Source of the DNA: Chitinimonas_A lacunae
GTDB lineage: Bacteria; Pseudomonadota; Gammaproteobacteria; Burkholderiales; Chitinimonadaceae
Direction: 5' to 3'
Assembly: GCF_042650885.1 (NCBI RefSeq)
Contig: NZ_JBHSBU010000001.1
Span: 868,001 to 932,000, forward strand
Length of the DNA: 64,000 nt
Part shown: positions 47,378 through 54,504 of the stretch, one piece after another
Layout: each line of letters begins with the position of its first letter
Numbering within the stretch: the first letter of the stretch is position 1
Made by a program: the position numbers and the translations under genes
The notes under the pieces: model-generated
Seen by the model: only the letters and a program-made list of their open reading frames with translations
What the model was told of the DNA's origin: nothing
The model's database searches: none

Positions 47378-49540
47378 ATGCACGACAACAGCGACCGACC
47401 GACGCTGCTGCTGGTCGACGATATACCGGCCAATCTGCTCAGCCTCGAAGCGGTACTGGGAGACACCGACTGCAATCTGATCTCGGTGACATCAGGTGAG
47501 GCGGCGCTGGAGGTGCTGCTGCAAAAGCCGGTGGCGCTGGTATTGCTCGATGTCCATATGCCCGGCATGGACGGCTTTGAAGTGGCGCGACATATCCGCT
47601 CCAACCGCCGTACCAGCGAAGTGCCCATTCTGTTCCTGACCGCCCAGATGGATGACCCCGCCTCGATCGAGCGCGGTTATGCCGCAGGCGCTACCGACTA
47701 TCTGACCAAGCCGCTCAATATCCACACGCTGTGCGCCAAGGTAGAGAAATTCCTGGAGATGCACGCGACCCGGGTCAAGCTGGAAAAATTCAATATCGAG
47801 CTCAACGAGGCGCGTGCTTATTACTCGGCGATTCTGAACACCACGGCCGAGGGCATCCTGGTGGTGTCGAACGAGTGTGTGATTCTCTACACCAACCCCT
47901 CGGCGCGCCGGCTGCTCAATGCGCCCGAGCAGCAGTTGATCGGCTATGACTTCTCGGCGCTGGTGCGGGTGCCGTCGAGCGACCATGACGACCGGCTCGA
48001 CTTCGAGCGCCTGCAAAGCCATGCCCTGCACAGCCCCACCACGCCGCTCGAAGCCACGCTGGTGTCACCGAGCGGCATTATCCTGCCGGTGCAGCTCAGT
48101 TGCGCCGTGCTACAGGCGCCGCATGAAGGCATGGTGGTGGCCTTCCAGGACATCAGCCAGATCAAGCATCTGGAGCAGCGACTGCGCCAGCAGGCGGTGA
48201 CCGATCCGCTGACCCAGTTCTACAACCGGGTCGGTTTCTTCCAGATCGCCGGAGCGGCCGTGGCCCGGGCGGCGCGCGGTGGGGCGCTGCTGGGGCTGCT
48301 CTATCTCGACCTCGATGGTTTCAAGCGGATCAACGATACCTATGGCCACCAGGCCGGCGACCAGCTGTTGCGCGAATTTGCACTGCGCTTGAAGAAAATG
48401 GTGCGCAAATACGATGTCTGCGCCCGGGTCGGCGGCGATGAATTCCTGGTGCTGCTCGATGAACTCGAAGACGAAACCCAGGCGTCCTTCGTGGCCGACA
48501 AGATCATCATGGCCCAGCGCGACCCCTACCCGATCGGCGATACGCTCGTCTTACTCGGCGCCTCGATCGGCATCGCCACCTATCCGGCCTGCGGGGCCAC
48601 GCCCGAGCTGCTGATGCAGGCGGCCGATACCGCGATGTACCAGGCCAAGCGCGAAGGTCGCAATCAGTACCGCTATTTCACTTCCGAAATGAACGGCCGG
48701 GTCCGCGCCCGCATGATGCTCGAAGAAAGCCTGTGCGAAGCAGTGCGCACCCAGCAATTCATGCTGCATTACCAGCCGCAGATTCGGGTCAGCGATGGCC
48801 GTCTGATCGGGCTCGAAGCACTGCTGCGCTGGCGTCACCCGAGTGCCGGGCTGATCATGCCGGGGGTGTTCATTCCACTGCTTGAGGAAACCGGTCTGAT
48901 CATCGAGGTCAGCGACTGGATACTCGAACAAGCCTGCCGCCAACGCCATGCCTGGCAAAACCGTCTGGCGCCCGAAGTGACGGTGGCGATCAATCTGACG
49001 GCACGCCAGTTTGCCGACCATCGGCTGGTCGACTATATGGCAGCGTTGCTGGCCAGTATCGAGCTGCCGGCGCGCTGTATCGAACTCGAAGTCACCGAAA
49101 GTGCGCTGATCCACGATATCGAATTCAGTTGCCAGGTCATCCGCGATCTGCGCGCCCTTGGGGTGCGAATCGCCATGGATGATTTCGGAACCGGCTATTC
49201 CTCGCTCGCCTATCTGAAACAGTTGGAGGTCGATGCCATCAAGATGGACCGGCTGTTCGTGGCCAATCTGCAAAGTTCGCCACGCGATCAGGCGATTGCC
49301 TACGCCATCATCGAGCTGGCCCATCATCTCCAGCTCGAGGTGATCGCCGAAGGGGTGGAAACCCAGGAACAGTTCGACCTGCTGGCGCAGATGGGCTGCG
49401 AAACCATCCAGGGCTTTCTGTTCTCGCGCCCGTTGCCTGCCGACGAGCTGGAGAAAATGCCATCAGAGTTCCGCCCTCGCACCAGCGCAGCGGCACCGGC
49501 CAGCCAAAGCGCGACGCTGCAAAAGGAAGTCAATAAATAG
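47378..49540 (+). CDS. REC-PAS-GGDEF-EAL response regulator (cyclic di-GMP turnover)
   Basis: 720 aa. REC (1-125, acceptor Asp58 in LVLLDVHMPGMDG), PAS (about 145-270), GGDEF (about 275-440) with RVGGDEFLVLL and an intact I-site (RKYD five residues earlier), and EAL (about 455-700) with LEALLRWRHP, LEVTESAL, MDDFGTGYSSLAYLK and EGVETQEQFD, so both synthesis and hydrolysis of cyclic di-GMP look possible. Its position 7 bases after the hybrid kinase gene makes it the likely output of that kinase. The ATG at 47378 begins the receiver; the stop is TAG, followed by dispersed-motif copy E. Confidence 0.95.
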   Translation: MHDNSDRPTLLLVDDIPANLLSLEAVLGDTDCNLISVTSGEAALEVLLQKPVALVLLDVHMPGMDGFEVARHIRSNRRTSEVPILFLTAQMDDPASIERGYAAGATDYLTKPLNIHTLCAKVEKFLEMHATRVKLEKFNIELNEARAYYSAILNTTAEGILVVSNECVILYTNPSARRLLNAPEQQLIGYDFSALVRVPSSDHDDRLDFERLQSHALHSPTTPLEATLVSPSGIILPVQLSCAVLQAPHEGMVVAFQDISQIKHLEQRLRQQAVTDPLTQFYNRVGFFQIAGAAVARAARGGALLGLLYLDLDGFKRINDTYGHQAGDQLLREFALRLKKMVRKYDVCARVGGDEFLVLLDELEDETQASFVADKIIMAQRDPYPIGDTLVLLGASIGIATYPACGATPELLMQAADTAMYQAKREGRNQYRYFTSEMNGRVRARMMLEESLCEAVRTQQFMLHYQPQIRVSDGRLIGLEALLRWRHPSAGLIMPGVFIPLLEETGLIIEVSDWILEQACRQRHAWQNRLAPEVTVAINLTARQFADHRLVDYMAALLASIELPARCIELEVTESALIHDIEFSCQVIRDLRALGVRIAMDDFGTGYSSLAYLKQLEVDAIKMDRLFVANLQSSPRDQAIAYAIIELAHHLQLEVIAEGVETQEQFDLLAQMGCETIQGFLFSRPLPADELEKMPSEFRPRTSAAAPASQSATLQKEVNK

Positions 49541-49548
49541 AAAATTTT

Positions 49549-49567
49549 AGGAAATACAACTGCAAGA
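49549..49567 (+). repeat. 19-bp dispersed motif, copy E
   Basis: AGGAAAT, four bases, CTGCAAGA, one mismatch, 8 bases after the TAG stop of the GGDEF-EAL gene in the same orientation. Confidence 0.6.
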
Positions 49568-49921
49568 CACAGAGCCAGAAATATCTAATTTAGACAAATT
49601 CCTGCAATTTACCTACCCCTACCCGGACGCCACCACAGTCACGACCGATCACCACGCCGGTGCGCCGCGTCCGCTTTGCGCCGACAGCCTTAGCTGGGCT
49701 GCGCCGGACGCCGAGCAAACCCTATCGTCCCGTATCGCCGCATTCAAGAAGAGGCTCGTTGACTGCCGCTGCGCCAGGGTGTGCGGCAAGGCATGGTTCC
49801 GGACGGGACCAAGAAGCGGCCGCTTGCGGCTGGTACAGCCAAGTGGTTTGTTCTATCACCAAGCTAGCGGCGGCGGTGCCATCCCGGTACCGGTTCGTCG
49901 AAACCTGCCTGGGAGATGACT
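49568..49921. other. Intergenic region before second orphan solute-binding gene
   Basis: 354 bases with no gene. The first 40 are AT-rich; the rest is GC-rich with a GCGTCCG/CGGACGC inverted repeat (about 49667-49712) and a lone TTGACT near 49758 with no matching -10 box. Confidence 0.45.
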
Positions 49922-50683
49922 ATGTTCCGTGCCTTATCGCGTTCCATTCTTTGTCTGCTGGCCGCGACGCTGGCCCTGGTCCAGGCGGCCGAGATACGGC
50001 TGGCCAATGGCGAATGGGCGCCTTATCTGGCGGAGAAAGCGCCGCATAACGGTTTTGCCTCGCATGTGGTCACGGCGGCATTTGACAAGGTCGGCGTCAA
50101 GGTGCGTTACGAGTTCTATCCCTGGGCTCGTGCGCTGTCGATGGTGCAGAACGGGGAAATCGCCGGCTCTGTCGTCTGGTCGCGCTCGCCCGAGCGCGAG
50201 CCCTTTGCCCTGTTCAGCGAGCCAGTGATTACCGACGAGGAAGTACTGTTCCATCTCAAAGAAAAGCCTTTGAGCTGGAACGATGTCTCCGACCTGCGCG
50301 GCAAATCGATTGCCACGCCGCTCGGCTCCAAGCTCGGCATGTGGGAAGCCCCGATCAAGAGCGGCATTATTCGTAACCAATCGGTTCCCAATGTCGAAGC
50401 GGCCATGAAGATGCTGCTGGCCGGTCGGATCGATTTCCTGCCGATGATCAGAACCGTCGGCTATCAAACCCTGCGCGGCAAGCAGTTCAGCGACGCCGAA
50501 CGCGCCCGTATCGGCCACGCCAGCAAGGTCGCCGACAAGATCGACTATCGCCTGATGCTGTCACGCAAGGTCGCCGGCAACGAACAGATGCTGGAACGCT
50601 TCAACGAAGGCTTGCGCCAACTGCGCAAGAGCGGCGAATACGCCAAGATGGAAGCCGATCTGCAAGCGGGCAAATACGATTGA
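49922..50683 (+). CDS. Family-3 periplasmic solute-binding protein (orphan 2)
   Basis: 253 aa: signal peptide (1-20, ending LVQA), then SBP_bac_3 domain with EIRLANGEWAPYLAEKAPHNGFASHVVTAAFDKVGV near the start, FYPWARALSMVQNGEIAGSVVWSRSPERE, and a C-terminal FNEGLRQLRKSGEYAKMEADLQAG. The closest style is the polar amino acid-binding type that acts with two-component or GGDEF systems. The ATG at 49922 has GGGAG six bases upstream, whereas the ATG at 49916 touches it. Terminator downstream after the third structured repeat. No permease gene nearby. Confidence 0.88.
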   Translation: MFRALSRSILCLLAATLALVQAAEIRLANGEWAPYLAEKAPHNGFASHVVTAAFDKVGVKVRYEFYPWARALSMVQNGEIAGSVVWSRSPEREPFALFSEPVITDEEVLFHLKEKPLSWNDVSDLRGKSIATPLGSKLGMWEAPIKSGIIRNQSVPNVEAAMKMLLAGRIDFLPMIRTVGYQTLRGKQFSDAERARIGHASKVADKIDYRLMLSRKVAGNEQMLERFNEGLRQLRKSGEYAKMEADLQAGKYD

Positions 50684-51040
50684 GCTGTGCAGCTTTGGCG
50701 CATTTCGCTTTGAGTCGGCGTCGCCGCCAGACCGGGGGGCGATACGCCTGTGCCTTGAAGTCCGCACCCACTGACTCCGAATTGGCTGAAAATGCTCTGA
50801 TGCGCCGTCCGGCCCAGGACGGCGCTTTTGTTTGCCGGAAATGATCAGGGCAAGCATCGCCATCAATATCGCGCTGCCAGCCGCGGCCATGACGAGACGC
50901 CAGGCCATTTCCTCATCGGCGGCATTGCTCAGCGCATAGAAGAACAGCCAGCCACTCATAGACAGATAAGCCAGGAAATGCAGGGCGATATTTGCCGAAA
51001 TGCGCCAGAACCTGTCGAGGACGCAAAAAAGCCGGTTCAT
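50561..51040 (-). CDS. Doubtful two-helix membrane protein reading through the structured repeat
   Basis: 159-codon open frame. The first 70 residues look real: helices at about 14-35 (ANIALHFLAYLSMSGWLFFY) and 45-65 (LVMAAAGSAILMAMLALII) followed by GKQKRRPGP. The rest reads through the minus strand of structured repeat copy 3 and into the 3' end of the convergent solute-binding gene. The ATG at 51040 lies in the loop of the terminator of the upstream gene, with no ribosome-binding site. Probably a small membrane gene whose end was extended when the repeat arrived, or a decayed gene. Confidence 0.4.
   Translation of the reverse strand: MNRLFCVLDRFWRISANIALHFLAYLSMSGWLFFYALSNAADEEMAWRLVMAAAGSAILMAMLALIISGKQKRRPGPDGASEHFQPIRSQWVRTSRHRRIAPRSGGDADSKRNAPKLHSSIVFARLQIGFHLGVFAALAQLAQAFVEAFQHLFVAGDLA
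50698..50825 (+). repeat. Long structured repeat, copy 3
   Basis: Blocks GCGCATTTCGCTTTGAGTCGG, TCGCC...GGCGA hairpin (about 50720-50741), GTGCCTTGAAGTCCG and CTGACTCCGAATTGGCTG, then hairpin GCGCCGTCC/GGACGGCGC (50802-50825) that doubles as a terminator. Plus orientation, directly 3' of the solute-binding gene. More diverged than copies 1 and 2. Confidence 0.55.
50802..50833 (+). terminator. Rho-independent terminator of orphan solute-binding gene 2
   Basis: GCGCCGTCC and GGACGGCGC pair around a 6-base loop, followed by TTTTGTTT. Confidence 0.93.
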
Positions 51041-51050
51041 CGGAACCGGC
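51024..51050 (-). terminator. Rho-independent terminator of the crotonase pair
   Basis: On the minus strand GCCGGTTC and GAACCGGC pair around CGAT, followed by six T, 29 bases after the hydrolase stop. Confidence 0.95.
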
Positions 51051-51078
51051 CTGGAGCTTTCTGCAAGCAGGGCAACGC

Positions 51079-52161
51079 TCAAGTCGTCGGCTGATGGAAA
51101 TGCGCTTCGATCACGGCCGGGTCAACTCCGGCCAGCGTGGCGGGCTGCCAGCGCGGCGCATTGTCCTTATCCACCAGCAGCGCACGCACGCCTTCGGCGA
51201 AGTCATGCTGGCGGCAACACTGGCGCGACACGTTCAATTCCATCTCGAAGACTTCGCGGAGCGACAGATGACGCGCCCGTTTCTGTGCTTCGACGATCAG
51301 ATGCATCGACGTGGGCGAGCCGGCCGCCAGTTTCTTGGCACCACCACGCAGCCATTCGTCGTCACCGGCATAGTCGGTGATCGCCTTGACGATTTCTTCG
51401 ACCGTATCGTAGTCGGTCAGGGCCACGATGGTGTCGTAGTGGGCACGGACCTGCGACGGCGGCAGATCGAGCGCCGCCTGGCGGCTGGCATCGCGCAGAT
51501 AGTGCGACAGCAGCCGGCGATCGGCCTCGCCCTGCCCTTGCCATGCCACAGCCTGTAGCGCTTCGATCAGGCCAAGGCGGAAAGCACTGGGGAGCGCAAA
51601 GTCGGCCAGGCCGACATAGAGGGCGTCGGAAGCGCTGAATGAGGCACCGGTGAGGCCCAGGTAGATGCCGAGTCGGCCGGGCAGGCGGTTGAGGAACCAC
51701 GAGCCGCCGACATCGGGATAAAGCCCGATGGTGACTTCGGGCATGGCAATACGCGACTTCTCGGTGACGATACGGTGGCTGGCGCCCACCATCAGACCGA
51801 CACCACCGCCCATCACGATGCCATGCCCCCATACCAGCAGCGGCTTGGGGAAGCTGTGGATCAGATGGTCGAGCGCATATTCCTCGGTGAAGAAATCATC
51901 GCAATGGGCCAGATTGCCGGCGCGGATGGCGTTGTGGATATCGACCACATCGCCACCGGCACAGAAAGCGCGCTCGCCCGCGCCTTGCAGCAGCACGCAG
52001 GCAACAGCAGGGTCATCGCGCCAGGCGCGCAATTGTGGCGCCAAGGCCCGGATCATCGGCAGGCTCAGCGCATTGAGCGACTTTTCGGCATTGAGGGTGG
52101 CGACGGCAATCTGATGGCCATTGGCGGCCGGATACACGGAAAACAGAACGGGATCAGTCAT
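51079..52161 (-). CDS. Enoyl-CoA hydratase/3-hydroxyisobutyryl-CoA hydrolase family protein
   Basis: About 360-aa crotonase-fold enzyme of the HIBYL-CoA hydrolase branch (ECH_2), which acts in valine breakdown. The oxyanion-hole segment AGGDVVDIHNAI near 68, WGHGIVMGGGVGLMVGASHRIVTEKSRIAMPEV with the Glu, IGLYPDVGGSWFLNRLPG near 148 and the C-terminal DFAEGVRALLVDKDNAPRW are typical of hydrolases rather than hydratases. The start is one of two nearby ATGs (52161 or 52170), neither with a strong ribosome-binding site; the longer reading has no support. It follows the hydratase gene after about 75 bases and shares its direction. Confidence 0.88.
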   Translation of the reverse strand: MTDPVLFSVYPAANGHQIAVATLNAEKSLNALSLPMIRALAPQLRAWRDDPAVACVLLQGAGERAFCAGGDVVDIHNAIRAGNLAHCDDFFTEEYALDHLIHSFPKPLLVWGHGIVMGGGVGLMVGASHRIVTEKSRIAMPEVTIGLYPDVGGSWFLNRLPGRLGIYLGLTGASFSASDALYVGLADFALPSAFRLGLIEALQAVAWQGQGEADRRLLSHYLRDASRQAALDLPPSQVRAHYDTIVALTDYDTVEEIVKAITDYAGDDEWLRGGAKKLAAGSPTSMHLIVEAQKRARHLSLREVFEMELNVSRQCCRQHDFAEGVRALLVDKDNAPRWQPATLAGVDPAVIEAHFHQPTT

Positions 52162-52236
52162 CGGCGGCATCGAACAGATCGGCGCGACGGACAGGCCGTC
52201 GCGCGCTGGGAAGGACGGGAAAACCGGACGCAATGC

Positions 52237-53013
52237 TCAGCGGTTCTTCCACTCGGGTTTACGCTTGGCCAGGAAGGCCTGGACGCCCTCTTTCTGATCC
52301 TCGGTATCAAACAGATCGGCGAAAGCTTCACGCTCCTGCGAAAGCGCCTGCCACATCGGCTGATGACGGGCGGCACCGATCAGCTTCTTGCACGCCTTGA
52401 CCGCCGAAGGGCTTTGCCGGCCCACTTGTTCGGCCAGTGCCAGGGCCCGCTGACGGGCTTCGCCGGTCGGCACGACTTCCTCGACCAGACCGATACGCAG
52501 CGCCGTCGGTGCATCGACCCGTTCACCGCACAGAATCATCTTCTTGGCCCAGCCCTCGCCGACCATCCAGGCCAGGTTCTGGGTACCGCCGGCACCGGGC
52601 AGCAGGCCGACGGCGGCTTCGGGCAGCGCCATCACGGCTTGTTCTTCAGCAATACGGATATCGCAGGCCAGCGCCGCCTCGAGGCCGCCGCCCATGGCAT
52701 AGCCATTGATGGTGGCAATCGAAACACCACGGAACTGGGCCAGGGTTTCGAAAGCCTGGCCGAACAGTTCGATCATGCGGCGACCACGGGCCTTGTCGCC
52801 GTCGGCAAAGATATTGAGGTCGGCACCGGCACTGAAGAATTTGGCGCCGTCACCGGTCAGGACCAGGGCATAAACATCGAGGTCGTCGTTGAGCTGTTCG
52901 ACCAGTTGCTTCAATGCCGGCAGGCTGGTTTCGGTCCAGGTATTGGCGGGGGGATTACGGATGGTGATCAGGGCAGTGTGGCCCAGGCGCTCCAACTGAA
53001 GCAGGTCGCTCAT
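52237..53013 (-). CDS. Enoyl-CoA hydratase
   Basis: 258-aa crotonase-fold enzyme. Oxyanion-hole loops FFSAGADLNIF near 59 and GYAMGGGLEAALACDIRIA near 104, catalytic-Glu region ALPEAAVGLLPGAGGTQNL near 130, and the C-terminal trimerisation helix ending FLAKRKPEWKNR are standard. Acts in fatty acid or amino acid degradation; the substrate is not clear from sequence. GAGGAG precedes the ATG. The adjacent hydrolase suggests branched-chain (valine) degradation. Confidence 0.93.
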   Translation of the reverse strand: MSDLLQLERLGHTALITIRNPPANTWTETSLPALKQLVEQLNDDLDVYALVLTGDGAKFFSAGADLNIFADGDKARGRRMIELFGQAFETLAQFRGVSIATINGYAMGGGLEAALACDIRIAEEQAVMALPEAAVGLLPGAGGTQNLAWMVGEGWAKKMILCGERVDAPTALRIGLVEEVVPTGEARQRALALAEQVGRQSPSAVKACKKLIGAARHQPMWQALSQEREAFADLFDTEDQKEGVQAFLAKRKPEWKNR

Positions 53014-53085
53014 CGTGTCTCCTCGGTTGTTCGATAAAGAAACACTATAACGCCAGGGCCGACGATGGCGCCAGCAAGTTGACGT

Positions 53086-53697
53086 TTACGTCAATTGGCC
53101 GGCCAACAGGCGGCGCATCTGCTCGCTGGTGGAGCCGGCCACCTGGGCCAGCTCGCCCACGGTGCGCTCGCCGACCTCATTGCACAGGTCCAGCCATTCA
53201 CTGGCCATGCTGACCGGGCTGGCGCTCAGATTGGCCAGCCGCGCCATTCCTTCACCCGAGCCGAGAGACAGGCTCATCCCCAGGCTACGGGCCAATTCCA
53301 TCAGACTGGTGTTGTAAGGCAGGAAGTACATCACGATTTCACGGACACCGACATTGCGGGCATGAACAATGGCCCGGGTCAGCATCCGGGTAGCAAGGCC
53401 ACGGCGTTGGAAAGGACGCTCGACGCTGACACCGATCTCACCACACAGACCGCGCGCATCGATCCCGAGGTGGGTGTGGCCGATAAGCTGGGTCGAGCCG
53501 TCCTGATCGCGGTGCAGAATGCCGAAATGGGCATCACGGCTGAAATCGAGCTGTTCGACATAGCGCTCCACAATCTCGGTGGCCACTGGCTGGCCGAAAC
53601 GCTGGGTCCGATCTTCCATCTCCAGCCGCAGCAGGTGGGCCAGAATGGCCGGACGGTGTTCGGCACGCAATTGATTCAGCAGAGGGATCGACGACAT
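53086..53697 (-). CDS. GNAT-family acetyltransferase with C-terminal extension
   Basis: 203 aa. The GNAT core (about 15-150) has LIGHTHLGIDARGLCGEIGVSVERPFQRRGLATRMLTRAI (near 70-110), where the Q/R-x-x-G-x-A loop (QRRGLAT) binds acetyl-CoA, and NTSLMELARSLGMS near 128. The C-terminal 50 residues (SEWLDLCNEVGERTVGELAQV) form a helical extension. Acceptor unknown. AAAAGGAG precedes the ATG. Transcribed toward the enoyl-CoA hydratase gene, 72 bases apart. Confidence 0.86.
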   Translation of the reverse strand: MSSIPLLNQLRAEHRPAILAHLLRLEMEDRTQRFGQPVATEIVERYVEQLDFSRDAHFGILHRDQDGSTQLIGHTHLGIDARGLCGEIGVSVERPFQRRGLATRMLTRAIVHARNVGVREIVMYFLPYNTSLMELARSLGMSLSLGSGEGMARLANLSASPVSMASEWLDLCNEVGERTVGELAQVAGSTSEQMRRLLAGQLT

Positions 53698-54357
53698 GGC
53701 GCTACTCCTTTTCCAGATGTGAACCTCGGTCTACCTTCGCATTCGATGTTGTATCCCGTGTTGTGGATGGTTTGTGCATTGCAGCAGGCGAATTTTATGA
53801 CAAAGGCAAAAAAGATCAATCGAAAAAATCCGCTTTTCACCCAGCTCGACAGTCCTCCAAGCAAGCCACGTTCCCAGCCTCATCAAGCGGTCCATTTTCC
53901 TTCCCCCCAGTCACCCACACAAACCCCCTCCATTAGAATCTCCGACTTCCTCTCGATATCCTCAAAATAATCAACCATTTAATCAACATCCTCCGGTAAA
54001 CAATTAGCGGAGAATTCCTCAACTCCGCACGCTCCACCGCCACCTTCCTTATCCCTCCTCGCTCGCCTCCCCGCTTTCCAAGAATATTCCGTCCAGATGG
54101 ACGGCTATCTCCGCGCCTGCTCGCCGCTGGGGATTTTGCTGCAACGCGCAAAGAGGAAATGGAGGTGAAGATGGTCACCAGGGAGGATGGGATAAGGAGC
54201 GTCCAGAGCCGCCCAACGCAGGGATGGCTTCTGTTTCTGGCGCTGAGGGTCGCTCTTGCTGGCGGCGACCGGACGCTGCGTCAGAGGCGATATGGGATTA
54301 GCGGCGCTCAAGGCATTTCGTAAAAATATTTAGTTTCTCTTTATATATATTTTCCTG

Positions 54358-54376
54358 TCTTGCAAGCATTTGGCAC
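54358..54376 (-). repeat. 19-bp dispersed motif, copy F
   Basis: Minus-strand GTGCCAA, four bases, TTGCAAGA; the first block resembles copy H (TAGCCAA). It lies just beyond the tldD terminator, same orientation as tldD. Confidence 0.45.
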
Positions 54377-54384
54377 TTAAATTT

Positions 54385-54414
54385 AAAAAACGCCGCCCTT
54401 TGGCAGGGCGGCGC
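54385..54414 (-). terminator. Rho-independent terminator of tldD
   Basis: CGCCGCCCT and AGGGCGGCG pair around a 5-base loop, and on the minus strand six T follow. Confidence 0.93.
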
Positions 54415-54504
54415 TTCTGGAGTAATGGAGACCAGCGAGTCAGGCTAGCAGAGCAGGCTTGGCATCGGGATGCTCCGACGCCGATTGCTGTGGCAAGCCT
54501 CGAA

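Larger units (their letters stand above)
53698..54504. other. 807-base intergenic region between tldD and the acetyltransferase gene
   Basis: No gene supported. It holds a pyrimidine-rich plus-strand tract (about 53880-53990), another (about 54020-54080), an AT-rich stretch (54320-54360), dispersed-motif copy F, and the tldD terminator (54385-54414). A 57-codon plus-strand frame from 53797 is Ser/Pro-rich and lacks a ribosome-binding site. Composition is unlike the coding DNA around it. Confidence 0.6.

Noticed and set aside
53797..53970. 57-codon Ser/Pro-rich plus-strand frame
   Set aside because: No ribosome-binding site and pyrimidine-tract composition; not convincing as a gene.
1633..54376. 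Neisserial DNA uptake sequence as explanation for the 19-bp motif
   Set aside because: The motif shares only a few bases with known uptake sequences, occurs far less than once per kilobase and is biased to gene ends.
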